Notes: generated by a model from the letters alone, not told the origin. Numbered from the stretch's first letter, positions 1-9,054 are shown. The stretch: DNA of 64,000 nucleotides from an uncultured Candidatus Melainabacteria bacterium (GCA_934718275.1 CAKUZD010000005.1:62001-126000), one strand, 5' to 3'. Made by a program: numbers and translations.

Positions 1-1
1 A

Positions 2-352
2 TATCCTACAAAGTTTTTAAGCGGAAAAGTATATTTGAAACGCGCAAAAATGTATCAATATATGTTTACCTTGGTTGATGGAATGAATGTTATCATGAAT
101 GTTTATCCAAAAGATATTGTTCGTTCTGAATTTGGGGTAAATGTTGAGAAAGATTCTGTTGTTTTCATCGTTGATGTGAATGGAAACGCTTATCCAAACC
201 AAATGGGACGTGATATATTTGCATTTGTCCTTAATGGAACAGAAATTGTTCCGGGAGGGACAGACAATTCTTATAACTGCAATAAAGCTGCATCAGGTTT
301 GACGTGTGCTGCGAGAGTTATAAATGATGGTTGGAAAATCACTTATTACTAA
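2..352 (+). CDS. Prepilin-like protein, C-terminal part (5' end outside window)
   Basis: The frame is open from base 2, so the gene begins upstream of the window; the TTG at 35 is just an internal codon. Only the C-terminal globular part is present. It carries two signatures shared with the pilin-like protein at 23252-24120: the loop DVNGNAYPNQMGRDIF (compare DVNGGNPPNVYGKDVF) and an end of the form C..G..C.A..I.DGWKI.Y. The class III signal peptide and hydrophobic helix are not visible, so assignment rests on this similarity. Family knowledge: such proteins are exported, processed by a prepilin peptidase and assembled into type IV pilus or type II secretion-like fibres. A hairpin terminator follows 37 bp after the stop. 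Confidence 0.7.
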   Translation, partial: YPTKFLSGKVYLKRAKMYQYMFTLVDGMNVIMNVYPKDIVRSEFGVNVEKDSVVFIVDVNGNAYPNQMGRDIFAFVLNGTEIVPGGTDNSYNCNKAASGLTCAARVINDGWKITYY

Positions 353-388
353 AAATAAAATGCTTTCAGCTCCTTTCATCTTTCATAA

Positions 389-421
389 AAAGACCGGCGT
401 AAACACCGGTCTTTTCTTTTT
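389..421 (+). terminator. Rho-independent terminator after prepilin-like gene
   Basis: Stem AAGACCGG / CCGGTCTT with a short loop, followed by a T-rich tail (CTTTTCTTTTT). It lies downstream of the partial pilin gene. Confidence 0.85.
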
Positions 422-1037
422 GTTGTGTGTGGATGGGGTATGTTGTAGTGAAGCCGAAACATCGCATGATTAGTAAAATATTCAGGAGCTTCTTCGCTTC
501 GCTTAGAATGACCGTAATTATTATACTCTCGCCCCTTGAGGGAGAGAGAGTAGGCGTTTGAGCAAGGCGAATTACGCATACGAGAGAGGGGTAGACTTTG
601 ATTCAGAGTCTATCAATTATGTTCTCTCCCTCGGTTAGGGAGAGCTAGAGAGGGTAAACTAACAATACTCATATATAATTAATCAGCTGGATTGTTTCGC
701 TATCGCTCACAATGACTGTAACTATAATGTTCTCGCCCCTTGAGGGAGAGAAGAAATTTCTTAGCGAATAATTTGAGCTTAGAAATTTCAGAGAGGGGGT
801 TGTGGTAATAACCTTCTTATTTCCTTATAATTGGTTGTCCTTCGCGGACTGCGGGAACTTTTTATGTAAAAAGTTCCACAAAACCATCCACACGCTCCAT
901 TCACTAATAACTAGTAAGTTCAATATAAAAACAGTCAAACTCGCTTTGCTCAAACAATGACTGTTTTTTTGTCGTTTATTTCACTAACAAGTTATTGTTC
1001 ATTTCACTGTCGTGGTGTTGTTAATAATTTCGACATA
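422..1037. repeat. Intergenic block of dispersed hairpin-rich repeats
   Basis: No credible gene. 450-515 holds one copy of a composite repeat (gccgaaacatcgcatg, then about 20 bp, then tcttcgcttcgcttagaatgac). 521-660 has CTCGCCCCTTGAGGGAGAG-type hairpins. 681-1017 is a copy of the long module listed separately. Open frames here (for example one encoding GHSKRSEE) are repeat-derived and not genes. Confidence 0.85.
681..1017. repeat. Long intergenic repeat module, copy 1 of 3
   Basis: About 335 bp, nearly identical to 15712-16020 and 18526-18860. It starts with a cgctatcgctcacaatgac element, then a ctcgccccttgagggag hairpin, GGAACTTTTTATGTAAAAAGTTCC (a 10-bp stem), and AAAACAGTCA / TGACTGTTTT around cgctttgctc, which with its T-run looks like a terminator. 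No transposase or flanking target duplication seen. Confidence 0.85.
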
Positions 1038-1080
1038 AATAATCGGCTGGAATATAATTATTCCAGCCGATTATTTTTTT
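1038..1080. terminator. Hairpin terminator downstream of lysS
   Basis: AATAATCGGCTGGAAT / ATTCCAGCCGATTATT stem. The strong T-run (TTATTTTTTT) is on the + side; the minus-strand tail is weaker (ATTATTTAT). It lies 16 bp past the lysS stop, so it may act in both directions. Confidence 0.65.
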
Positions 1081-1095
1081 ATATCTTTTTAGTAA

Positions 1096-2628
1096 CTAGT
1101 CTTTAGCTTTCATTGTAGGGAAGGCTATGACATCACGAATTGATGGAGAATTTGTTAATAACATAACAAGTCTGTCAATACCCATTCCCATACCACCTGT
1201 AGGTGGCATACCATATTCTAGTGCATTGATAAAGTCTTCATCAATTTCCATAGCTTCTTCGTCACCTGCTGCCTTTGCTTGAGCTTGAGCTTCAAATCTC
1301 ATTCTCTGATCAATCGGGTCTGTAAGTTCTGAAAATGCGTTTGCAATTTCCCATCCGTTCACTCTTGTTTCAAAACGTTCGGTTAATCTGTCGTTGTTTC
1401 TGTGAACTTTTGCAAGAGGAGAAATTTCTCTTGGGTAATCAATGATGTGGCAAGGTTGAATTAATGAAGGTTCAATTTTATCTTCAAATACTGCTTCAAC
1501 AACTTGTCCCCAATTCATAGTGTCCTCAACTTGAACATTCAAACTTCTTGCTGTTTTGATAGCTTGTTCAGCACTATAAATTTCCATAAAATCAACACCT
1601 GTAGCTTCTTTAATAGAACCAAGCATTGTTTTTCTGTCCCAAGGTGGAGTTAAATCAATTTCGTTTTCTCCATATTTAATTTTTGTAGTACCAAGAACTT
1701 CTTGAGCAACGTAAGCAACCATGTTTTCTGTTAAAGTCATCATATCGTTGTAGTCTGCGTAAGCCTGATACAATTCAATCATTGTGAATTCAGGATTGTG
1801 GCGAGTGTCAATTCCTTCATTTCTAAAACATTTGCCGATTTCGAAAACTTTTTCAGAAATTCCACCAACAATTAATCGTTTCAAATATAGTTCAAGTGCA
1901 ATTCTTAAAGTTAAATCCATTTCAAGTGCATTGTGGTGTGTTGTAAACGGTCTTGCATTAGCTCCTGAAGCCATTGTTTGTAAAATTGGAGTTTCAACTT
2001 CAATATAACCTTGTTTTGCCAGAAACTCTCTAACTTTTTGAACTATTAGACTTCTTTTTCTAAAAGTGTCTCTGCTTTCTTCGTTTACGATTAAGTCAAC
2101 ATATCTTTGACGATATTTTAGTTCAACATCTGTAAGTCCATGGTAGTGGCTTAAAGTTTCAGCTTTTTCTTTGCTGATTTGTTTGTTTGGCAAAGGTAAA
2201 AGAGCTTTTGACAATAAAGTTAATTCTGTTGACTTAATAGAAAGTTCTCCGCGAGGAGTTCTTCTGATAGTTCCGGTAAAACCAACTATGTCTCCGATAT
2301 CAATAAGTTTAAGAACTTTAATTTGTTCTTCTGATAAATTTTCTTTGTGAGAGAAAATTTGGATTTTTCCGGAAGCATCCATAAGGTCGATAAACATACC
2401 TGTATTGCGGATAGCCATTACACGACCTGCAACAGAGTACTTATCTTCTGTTTCTACGCCTGCTTCAAGGTTTTTGTATTTTTCTTGCAATTCAGATGCG
2501 TTTGCAGTTTTTTCAAACTTATAAGGGTATGGATTTACTCCTTTGTCTGCCAAATCTGCAAGTTTCTGAATTCTTGTCTGTCTTATTTGTTCTTTTGTAG
2601 AACTTGGTTCATGTGTTTGTTGTGCCAT
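1096..2628 (-). CDS. lysS: Lysyl-tRNA synthetase, class II
   Basis: Charges tRNA-Lys with lysine in the cytoplasm. 510 residues, normal for bacterial LysRS. The N-terminal anticodon-binding OB fold covers about residues 55-170; the class II catalytic core follows, with motif 2 (FRNEGIDTRHNPEFTMIE) and motif 3 near the C-terminus (GMGMGIDRLVML). An upstream in-frame start at 2679 exists, but ATG 2628 is preferred: AGAGGAAG lies 5 bp upstream and the protein then starts MAQQTHEPS. Monocistronic, with terminators on both sides. Very safe assignment. Confidence 0.97.
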   Translation of the reverse strand: MAQQTHEPSSTKEQIRQTRIQKLADLADKGVNPYPYKFEKTANASELQEKYKNLEAGVETEDKYSVAGRVMAIRNTGMFIDLMDASGKIQIFSHKENLSEEQIKVLKLIDIGDIVGFTGTIRRTPRGELSIKSTELTLLSKALLPLPNKQISKEKAETLSHYHGLTDVELKYRQRYVDLIVNEESRDTFRKRSLIVQKVREFLAKQGYIEVETPILQTMASGANARPFTTHHNALEMDLTLRIALELYLKRLIVGGISEKVFEIGKCFRNEGIDTRHNPEFTMIELYQAYADYNDMMTLTENMVAYVAQEVLGTTKIKYGENEIDLTPPWDRKTMLGSIKEATGVDFMEIYSAEQAIKTARSLNVQVEDTMNWGQVVEAVFEDKIEPSLIQPCHIIDYPREISPLAKVHRNNDRLTERFETRVNGWEIANAFSELTDPIDQRMRFEAQAQAKAAGDEEAMEIDEDFINALEYGMPPTGGMGMGIDRLVMLLTNSPSIRDVIAFPTMKAKD

Positions 2629-2705
2629 TTTATACTTCCTCTTTGGTTGTAAAGTCTTTATATATTTATGATAGCACAAACAATGAAATATTTAAATTTT
2701 GTATC

Positions 2706-2740
2706 AAAAAAGTCTGAACTAAAGGCTCAGACTTTTGGGA
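2706..2740 (-). terminator. Terminator of the pilT unit
   Basis: AAAAGTCTGA / TCAGACTTTT stem. Read on the minus strand it is followed by TTTTTTGATAC. It separates pilT from lysS, both minus strand. Confidence 0.8.
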
Positions 2741-2762
2741 TTTTTTTAATTTAAAGATATTA

Positions 2763-3833
2763 TTATGCACCTCTCATTAAACGTTGCAATTCATCAGGTC
2801 TTGATGTTCTTGAAAGAGCGTCTTCAATTGTAATAGTCCCTTGTTTATATAAGTTAGACAAGGCCATTTCAAGAGTTTGCATTCCCAAACCTTGGTTCAT
2901 TTGGATTGTTGAGTAAATTTGAGCAGCTTTTGCTTCTCTAATAAGGTTTGCAATCGCAGGGGTTACAAGCATAATTTCTTGAGCCATTACACGACCTTTT
3001 TTAGTCCCATCAGGTTGAACTTTAGGTAAAAGGGTTTGTGCAAATACTGCAACAAGAGAGTTTGCAAGTTGTACACGGATTTGTTGTTGCTGACCTTCAG
3101 GAAATACGTCAATGATACGGTCAATAGTTTGAGCTGCTGAAGATGTGTGTAATGTTCCGAATACCAAGTGACCTGTTTCTGCTGCTGTTAGTGCCAAAGC
3201 AATAGTTTCGTGGTCACGCATCTCACCTACCAGAATAATGTCAGGGTCTTCACGAAGTGCAGATTTAAGGGCGTTTGCAAAAGACCTTGTATCCATTCCT
3301 AATTCACGTTGGTGAATAATACTTTGTTTTGATGTATGAACAAATTCTATAGGGTCTTCAATCGTAAGAATGTGTTCTGCTCTGTTTGTATTGATGTAGT
3401 CAATCATCGCTGCCAATGTTGTAGATTTACCGGAGCCGGTAGGACCTGTAACAAGAATTAGTCCTCTTGGTTTATCTGCAGTTTTTCTAACAACCTCAGG
3501 AAGTCCTAATTTGTCAAAAGAAGGAACAATTGATGTAATCGTTCTGAATGCAGCAGCGTAGTTACCTTTATCTTTGTAAAAGTTAACCCTGAAACGACTT
3601 AGACCTTCAATACCGTAAGAGAAGTCTAATTCCCAAGTTTGTTCCAAAGTTCGTCTTTGTTCGTTAGAAAGCATAGGAAACAGTAAAGTTTCAACGTCAT
3701 CCGGACTAAGTGGCGGATAATCATATCTTCTCAATTTACCATCAATACGTGCCGCAGGTGGTAGGTTTGCTGAAATGTGCAAGTCAGAACCGCCGTCTGC
3801 AACTAATTTTTCTAGTAATTCTTCAATTAACAT
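2763..3833 (-). CDS. pilT: PilT-type twitching-motility / pilus retraction ATPase
   Basis: Cytoplasmic hexameric ATPase that drives type IV pilus retraction. 356 residues, typical length. Seen: N-terminal PAS-like domain starting with GGSDLHIS, Walker A GPTGSGKST (about 129-137), Asp box ILTIEDPIEF, Walker B DPDIILVGEMRD, His box GHLVFGTLHT, and the C-terminal retraction region (AIANLIREAKAAQIYS, a variant of the AIRNLIRE motif). ATG follows GGGAGAATAAAA. It is 2 bp downstream of a small conserved-looking gene and probably co-transcribed with it. No pilB, pilC, pilM-Q or pilD gene is in the window, so the pilus it serves is encoded elsewhere. The prepilin-like genes nearby are plausible substrates. 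Confidence 0.95.
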   Translation of the reverse strand: MLIEELLEKLVADGGSDLHISANLPPAARIDGKLRRYDYPPLSPDDVETLLFPMLSNEQRRTLEQTWELDFSYGIEGLSRFRVNFYKDKGNYAAAFRTITSIVPSFDKLGLPEVVRKTADKPRGLILVTGPTGSGKSTTLAAMIDYINTNRAEHILTIEDPIEFVHTSKQSIIHQRELGMDTRSFANALKSALREDPDIILVGEMRDHETIALALTAAETGHLVFGTLHTSSAAQTIDRIIDVFPEGQQQQIRVQLANSLVAVFAQTLLPKVQPDGTKKGRVMAQEIMLVTPAIANLIREAKAAQIYSTIQMNQGLGMQTLEMALSNLYKQGTITIEDALSRTSRPDELQRLMRGA

Positions 3834-3835
3834 TT

Positions 3836-4090
3836 TTATTCTCCCTGAAAATTCATTATATCTTCGTTTTCTTTCATCGCAAGTTCAATTAAGGCATACG
3901 CCATATATGCGCCAAGTGCTACAGCTTTTGGGTCAAGTTTTGTATTATTTGCAGCCTCTATAATTGCAGTATTTATTTCGGGATTTTCGTCCTTTATATA
4001 GTGAATCATTTTCTTACGCCAAGCAGGCATATCTTTGAAAATTTCATTAAATGTTGCTGCTGCATTTTCTTCTGATACAATTGGTAACAT
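3836..4090 (-). CDS. Small protein of unknown function upstream of pilT
   Basis: 84 residues, acidic and mostly helical, no signal peptide. Begins MLPIVSEENAAATFNEIF and has an Ala-rich stretch LDPKAVALGAYMAYALIELA that could be an amphipathic or weakly membrane-associated helix. ATG is preceded by AAGGAATAAAC, a fair Shine-Dalgarno. The stop lies 2 bp before the pilT start, so the two are probably one transcript and perhaps translationally coupled. I do not recognise the family. A role linked to PilT is an inference from position only. Confidence 0.7.
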   Translation of the reverse strand: MLPIVSEENAAATFNEIFKDMPAWRKKMIHYIKDENPEINTAIIEAANNTKLDPKAVALGAYMAYALIELAMKENEDIMNFQGE

Positions 4091-4159
4091 GTTTATTCCT
4101 TATAGTTGCAATTTTATATGCATATTATATAAAAAATTTTAACATTAGTCTACAATAAA

Positions 4160-4187
4160 TTAAGAAATCATATATTTGGGGTATAAT
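4160..4187 (+). promoter_or_regulatory. Promoter predicting a leaderless recF mRNA
   Basis: A perfect TATAAT at 4182-4187 ends 6 nt before ATG 4194; a weak TTAAGA lies 16 bp upstream. No Shine-Dalgarno can fit between the expected transcription start and the ATG. Confidence 0.6.
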
Positions 4188-4193
4188 TTTTTT

Positions 4194-5300
4194 ATGAGAT
4201 TAAGGGATTTGAAACTTACAAATTATAGGAACTGCAAGGATTTAAGACTAGATTTAAATTCTAAAAAAGTTTTGATAATTGGCAAAAATGCTCAAGGTAA
4301 GACTAATATTTTAGAGAGTATATACTTTCTATCTATGTTAAAATCCCCAAGAACTTCGAATATTGTAGAGTTAATTAATTTTGAAGCCGAACGGGCAGAA
4401 ATTAATTGTAATATGGTAAAAGCCGAAACAGATGTAGAACTTGATTACTCTTATTCTCGAGAAAAAAAACGGGAAATTGCAATTAATAAGGTTAAAACAA
4501 CTTCAAAAAATTTTAAATCTGTTCTAAAAACAGTTTTATTTTCTACTGCGGATTTGCTTTTGCTTAGAGGCAATCCTTCCGATAGGCGGGATTGGTTGGA
4601 TAGAGCTATTTCTCAGGTTTATCCTGCTTATGATGACAGACTTTCAAAATATGATAAAATCCGAATTCAAAAAAATAATTTATTAAAAGATTATTTGAGA
4701 ACAGGAACCTCAAATGATACTCTTTTGGATGTTTATAATGAGCAACTTGTAATTACCGGTAGTAATATAATTTTTTTGCGCAAGAAATTCCTGAAAGAAA
4801 TTGAACGAATTGCTAGTGAAAAACATAGAATTATTAGTGAAACAGAAAAATTGCAAGTTGGTTATGATTGTTCTTTTTTGACTGAGGAAATGGAGCTTGA
4901 AAGTATCGCAGAAGCTTTTCATAAATCGCTTGAAGAACGAAGAATTGAAGAAATGCGCAGAGGACAAGCCTGTGTTGGACCACATCGGGATGATATTATT
5001 TTTTATATAAATAACAATGATGCTACAAAGTTTGCATCTCAAGGTCAACAAAGAACAGTTGTTTTGGCATTGAAGCTTTCGGAACTTGATATAATTACTG
5101 CTAAAACAGGTGATGAACCTATTTTGTTACTAGATGATGTTTTGGCGGAACTTGATGATTTACGTCAAAATTATTTGTTAAAATCAATAAACGAAAACAC
5201 ACAAACCGTTATTACATCCGTTGATACAATTTTATTCGAAGAAGAATTTTTAAAAGATGTAAGAATTTATAAAATTGAAGATGGAAAGTTGATGTTGTAA
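4194..5300 (+). CDS. recF: DNA replication and repair protein RecF
   Basis: SMC-like ATPase that binds gapped DNA and helps load RecA with RecO and RecR. 368 residues, normal length. Walker A GKNAQGKTN at about 31-39, ABC-type signature SQGQQRTVVLALKLSELD, and Walker B ILLLDDVLAELD near the C-terminus. An in-frame TTG exists at 4176, but that would place TATAAT inside the coding region; ATG 4194 (MRLRDLKLTNYRN) matches the family N-terminus. It stands alone rather than beside dnaN or gyrB. The -10 box 6 nt upstream suggests leaderless expression. Confidence 0.95.
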   Translation: MRLRDLKLTNYRNCKDLRLDLNSKKVLIIGKNAQGKTNILESIYFLSMLKSPRTSNIVELINFEAERAEINCNMVKAETDVELDYSYSREKKREIAINKVKTTSKNFKSVLKTVLFSTADLLLLRGNPSDRRDWLDRAISQVYPAYDDRLSKYDKIRIQKNNLLKDYLRTGTSNDTLLDVYNEQLVITGSNIIFLRKKFLKEIERIASEKHRIISETEKLQVGYDCSFLTEEMELESIAEAFHKSLEERRIEEMRRGQACVGPHRDDIIFYINNNDATKFASQGQQRTVVLALKLSELDIITAKTGDEPILLLDDVLAELDDLRQNYLLKSINENTQTVITSVDTILFEEEFLKDVRIYKIEDGKLML

Positions 5301-5386
5301 AGAAATATTTATGTTTTATACTATTGTAGCAATTTTTTAGGTTTTTAGTTTTTTATATAAGCAAAGTAAGTTATAGAAGGTGTATT

Positions 5387-6541
5387 ATGTCTGTAAATTC
5401 AATTGTGAATGTTCCTGTAGAAATTAAAAATAAATCTAATGTTGTTAATGAAAAAACTAAGTCAAATAACGTTTCTGAAAAAGAAGTTGACGAAGAAAAA
5501 TCTAACGCAACAAAATATATGTTAGGTGCAACGATAGCTGCAGGTGTAATTGCATTAGGAGTAATTGGCCATAAGAATAATTGGTGGAGAAAATGTACTG
5601 ACGTTATTGATAATTCTTCTAAAAAAGACTCAACTGCTTTAAGTGATGGAGTTGGAGGTTCAAGCAAAAAAGGAAATGAAGCCTTAACCGGCCCAAATGC
5701 TTCTTCTGATAAGTCTACTGCTCCTTTGGATGAAAAACTTGGTGAGACTTCTAATAAAGAAAAGGATGTTTTAGGTGAAACCAATAATAGTAATCCTAAA
5801 AAAGAAACAGCTACACCTGAGGCAGAGCCTAAGTTGGAACAAGATGCAGAGATTAATGCTGAAAAAGAAGCTCAAGAAAGAGCTAAAGCTGAGGCAGACG
5901 CCAAGTTAAAAGAGGAACAAGAAGCTAAAGCAAAGTTAGAAGCTAAAGAAAAAGCATTTATAGAAACTCATAAACAAGAAGCGATTGATAAATTAATGGC
6001 AGAAGGTGATGAGCTTTGGGGTGCATGTAAAAAATATGATGGTTTAATAAGAAAATTTGCTCGAATGCAACAAGAAGGCTTTGAAGCAATAAGAGGGCAG
6101 AAAAGTGTAAAAGATGGGCGTTATGTTGTAGTTCAAAATCTTGGAATAGTTAGTAAAACATCAATCAATACCGTAATGACTTATTATTCAACTGATGGTA
6201 AAGTAATTGATGAAATTGTTTGTACCAGAAATGGTAAAAAAGCTTATGAGGTTTCATTCCGAGATAATGGTAAAACAGTTGAGTTGGAAGCCGGAAACAT
6301 ATATATGGGTGGTAATAATGATGGACTTGTTGATATTCGGACTAATAAAGACCATGTTAGTTTCTATGTCTACAAAGATGGAAAATACTGTGAAATTAGC
6401 AGACAAGATTTTAGTAGTGATGAATTAGAGCAGATTAACTTAGCGTGTGAAATATCTGGTAAGCCTTCAACAACGAACAAAATTTATAGTTTTGGGGCAA
6501 CGGAAAGTAGTTTACGTAAGTATTTGAATATTACAGACTAG
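5387..6541 (+). CDS. Membrane-anchored Lys/Glu-rich protein of unknown function
   Basis: 384 residues. A polar N-terminus (1-42) precedes one hydrophobic segment (YMLGATIAAGVIALGVIG, about 45-62). A low-complexity Ser/Asn/Lys linker follows, then a charged Ala/Glu/Lys coiled coil (about 150-210, EKEAQERAKAEADAKLK). The C-terminal region of about 170 residues looks folded (beta-rich repeats such as GRYVVVQNLGIV and NIYMGGNNDG). ATG follows AGAAGGTGTATT. I recognise no catalytic motif. Topology suggests a single-pass envelope protein. Repeat sequence starts right after the stop. Confidence 0.8.
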   Translation: MSVNSIVNVPVEIKNKSNVVNEKTKSNNVSEKEVDEEKSNATKYMLGATIAAGVIALGVIGHKNNWWRKCTDVIDNSSKKDSTALSDGVGGSSKKGNEALTGPNASSDKSTAPLDEKLGETSNKEKDVLGETNNSNPKKETATPEAEPKLEQDAEINAEKEAQERAKAEADAKLKEEQEAKAKLEAKEKAFIETHKQEAIDKLMAEGDELWGACKKYDGLIRKFARMQQEGFEAIRGQKSVKDGRYVVVQNLGIVSKTSINTVMTYYSTDGKVIDEIVCTRNGKKAYEVSFRDNGKTVELEAGNIYMGGNNDGLVDIRTNKDHVSFYVYKDGKYCEISRQDFSSDELEQINLACEISGKPSTTNKIYSFGATESSLRKYLNITD

Positions 6542-6574
6542 CTGAGTAGGTTTGGAATGGGTGAAAAAGTTTAA

Positions 6575-6922
6575 ATGATATTCTTCGCTCCGCTCAGAAT
6601 GACGACATTATTGTTTTGCTATCGCTCACAATGCCTGTAAAAGCTTATAGTCTTGTAGGGCGGTGGTACCTACCCCGCCAATATTGAAATTAATCAGCTG
6701 GATTCTTTCGGGCAAAGCCCTCAGAATGACAACATTATTGTTTTGCTATCGCTCACAATGACTGTAAAAGCTTATAGTCTTGTAGGGCGGTGGTATCTAC
6801 CCCGCCAATATTGAAATTAATCAGCTGGATTCTTTCGGGCAAAGCCCTCAGAATGACGACATTATTGTTTTGCTATCGCTCACAATGACTGTAAAAGCTT
6901 ATAGTCTTAACGCCTTAAAGCC
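6575..6922. repeat. Tandem 127-bp repeat made of the dispersed elements
   Basis: Two full 127-bp units (6601-6727, 6728-6854) and a partial third (6855-6910). Each has gctatcgctcacaatg, a ggcggtggtacctaccccgcc hairpin and an attctttcgggcaaagccct hairpin. Single-base differences occur between units (ggtacc versus ggtatc; cctgta versus actgta). No gene in this stretch. Confidence 0.9.
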
Positions 6923-6931
6923 TTATTATCT

Positions 6932-7279
6932 TTATAAGTACACATTTTTCAAATGTTCAATTTTTAATTCGGGTTTTAGCGTAATCCCGATTACATCTAT
7001 TCTAAACTCTTTGACTTTATGTTCCGTAAGGTAATATTGAACTCCTTGTGTAATGTGTTCAAATTTTGTTTTTGTAATTGCTTCTGTTGGAGTTCCAAAT
7101 GAATTTGTTTTTCTCGTTTTAACTTCCACAAAAACAATTTTATTTTTATATTGTGCAATAATATCAATTTCGCAAAATCTAGAATAATGCTTGTTTCTTT
7201 CTAAAATTTTGTAACCATTCTTTTCCAAATATCTGCAAGCTAAATCTTCACCGGCATTTCCAAGTTTTTTATTATTCAT
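6932..7279 (-). CDS. YraN / UPF0102 family endonuclease-like protein
   Basis: 115 residues, typical of the family. The restriction-endonuclease-like core is visible: GNAGEDLACRYLEKNGYKIL at the N-terminus, then EIDIIAQ (Glu and Asp of the active site) and VFVEVKTR (E-x-K). The biochemical role is not firmly established; the fold suggests a nuclease. Its ATG overlaps the queF stop by one base (TAATG), so it is translated from the queF mRNA, probably by coupling. The stop is close to a repeat block. Confidence 0.9.
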   Translation of the reverse strand: MNNKKLGNAGEDLACRYLEKNGYKILERNKHYSRFCEIDIIAQYKNKIVFVEVKTRKTNSFGTPTEAITKTKFEHITQGVQYYLTEHKVKEFRIDVIGITLKPELKIEHLKNVYL

Positions 7280-8172
7280 TATTGGTTAATACTTCCTCTT
7301 GCAAATGTAGTAATATTATTAAGTATTTCTACATCTGAAATTTCACAGTCAGTTGTCCATCTTGATGGGCAAATATCTATTCCTCCACGCCGAGTATATA
7401 ATGCACATACAAAAAGTTTGTCTCCTGTATTTAAAATATCGTATAAGCGTTTAAAAATCATTTCACAACATTCTTCATGAAAATGGTATTCCGAACGAAA
7501 TGAGCTTAGGTATTTTACCAAACTTTTTTCAGTAATATGTTTTTCAGATTTGTAGTACAAAAATAAATTGCCAAAATCAGGTTGGTGTGTAACTCTACAA
7601 TTTGAACGTAAAGAATCAAATGTTAGGTAATATTCTATTGGTTCGTTGTTTGGTTCTGTTTGTAAAACTTCCGGAGCTTCTTTAAATTTCTCTATTTTTA
7701 AATCGTTCTCATTTACAAATTGCATAATATCTTTAAAGTTTTCAAATATTTGAACTTTTTTATAGTTATTATCAATAAAATTTATTTTGACTTCTGTTTT
7801 GAGTTTTTCAGACAAGTCTTTTTCAATTTTGTTTTTGCATATTTCAAGACATTCCGAAATGTTTTGTCCAAAACGGCTCATATTGAATGAATTAAAATAT
7901 AATTTTAAAGACTTTGATTCAACCAAAAATTCACTATTGCAAGAGTATTTTAGTTTTAGTAATCGCGTTACAGGCACTCCATTTTCTGTCATAGATGAAA
8001 ATTCATAAGCATGCCAAACATCACACCCGCAGAATGGCAGATTTTCATTTTGCAAATTGTATTGTTTTCGATTTTCTTCTCTTGGAATCGCGACTAATAA
8101 TGAAGGATTATAGTTTTCGCTTCCGCTTACTTTTTTACCTAAAAATTTTGATGCAATTTCGTCTGTTTTCAT
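7279..8172 (-). CDS. queF: NADPH-dependent 7-cyano-7-deazaguanine reductase (long QueF type)
   Basis: Reduces preQ0 to preQ1 in queuosine biosynthesis. 297 residues, matching the two-domain QueF class of E. coli type rather than the short 150-residue class. Seen: the ESKSLKLYFNSFNMSRF motif in the N-terminal half, the catalytic Cys in RSNCRVTHQPD (about 191) and the FHEECCEMIF motif. No other queuosine gene lies nearby. The start has no Shine-Dalgarno; TAAACT ends 6 nt before the ATG, so a leaderless transcript from a promoter in the 28-bp gap after the pilin gene is possible. Confidence 0.95.
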   Translation of the reverse strand: MKTDEIASKFLGKKVSGSENYNPSLLVAIPREENRKQYNLQNENLPFCGCDVWHAYEFSSMTENGVPVTRLLKLKYSCNSEFLVESKSLKLYFNSFNMSRFGQNISECLEICKNKIEKDLSEKLKTEVKINFIDNNYKKVQIFENFKDIMQFVNENDLKIEKFKEAPEVLQTEPNNEPIEYYLTFDSLRSNCRVTHQPDFGNLFLYYKSEKHITEKSLVKYLSSFRSEYHFHEECCEMIFKRLYDILNTGDKLFVCALYTRRGGIDICPSRWTTDCEISDVEILNNITTFARGSINQ

Positions 8173-8200
8173 AAAACAAGTTTAACATGAAAATTTGTAT

Positions 8201-8938
8201 TTATTCTGATGGATTTTTTCTAATATTCTTTTTTAAATAATCCATATTTCCGTGAGTAATAATCCATTCAGAACATCCGTAACCGTTGTAACGGCCAAGT
8301 CCCGAACCCCCTAATTCACAGCTATTATACTCGCCTACAGGAGTGCTTGGGTTATAAGGGTTCCTTCCTGCATATAAGTTTCCATCTATATCAAATGTAA
8401 ACCAAAAAAAATCTACCCCATATTTATTTGGTCTTTTATCGCCATTTATGTCTATTCCTATTTCTCCTGAGTTTAAATTTATATCAGGATTAGTTCTAGG
8501 ATTATTTAAAATCCAAAAACTTGTTCCATTTGGTAAAACTCCGGTTACAATATTGCTATAATTGTCCCAAATTCCAACATATTCATCATTCAGGTTAATA
8601 TATTTATTCCCCATACATCCGCTATCGGTGTCACAACTTTTTATTTTTTTTATGTGTTTACTGATTTCATTAAACATAATTTGAGAGTTTTCTTTGTTGG
8701 ATAAATTTATGTCAGTTAAATCTTGTAAATTTGGGTTGTCTTGAGCTACCAATTTTAGCGCTTGTGCGAAGATTGAAAAATTTTCTTTAACGGCGGTAAC
8801 AGTTGCTTTTTCTCTGTAACTTTGAATTAAAGAAGGTAATGTCATAGCCGCAACTACCCCTATGATTCCTAGTGTAATCAAAACCTCAGCCAAGGTAAAT
8901 CCAAGTTTGTGGTTATATAAATTTTTATCTTTTATCAT
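8201..8938 (-). CDS. Prepilin-like protein (type IV pilin / pseudopilin family)
   Basis: 245 residues. Class III signal peptide of about 13 residues ending in Gly (MIKDKNLYNHKLG), cleaved before FTLAEVLITLGIIGVVAA, with Glu at mature position 5. The C-terminal domain contains GIDINGDKRPNKYGVDFFWF, the loop shared with the other pilins here, and scattered Cys that may form disulfides. ATG 8938 follows GGAGGGTG; an upstream in-frame TTG at 9004 lacks an RBS. No other pilus gene adjoins it. Expected to be an inner-membrane then fibre-associated minor pilin; exact machine unknown. Confidence 0.88.
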   Translation of the reverse strand: MIKDKNLYNHKLGFTLAEVLITLGIIGVVAAMTLPSLIQSYREKATVTAVKENFSIFAQALKLVAQDNPNLQDLTDINLSNKENSQIMFNEISKHIKKIKSCDTDSGCMGNKYINLNDEYVGIWDNYSNIVTGVLPNGTSFWILNNPRTNPDINLNSGEIGIDINGDKRPNKYGVDFFWFTFDIDGNLYAGRNPYNPSTPVGEYNSCELGGSGLGRYNGYGCSEWIITHGNMDYLKKNIRKNPSE

Positions 8939-9054
8939 AAACACCCTCCATTTGATATTAATTATTATACCATGTTTAACATGTTGTTTCAATATGTATA
9001 ACATTATTAGAATAGTTTGATAAAGCCGTTATAATTAATTTCGAGGTTATTTTT

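Noticed and set aside
376..579. Minus-strand 67-codon frame encoding GHSKRSEE
   Set aside because: Translation of the dispersed repeat; no RBS, and the same peptide arises from repeats in unrelated bacteria.
4710..5051. 113-codon minus-strand frame inside recF
   Set aside because: Antisense shadow of recF; low-complexity Phe/Asn/Ser composition and no RBS.
5371..5784. 137-codon minus-strand frame over the 5387 gene
   Set aside because: Antisense shadow of a low-complexity coding region.
6601..6910. CRISPR-like spaced repeats
   Set aside because: Units are 127-bp tandem duplications of known repeat elements, without unique spacers or cas genes.
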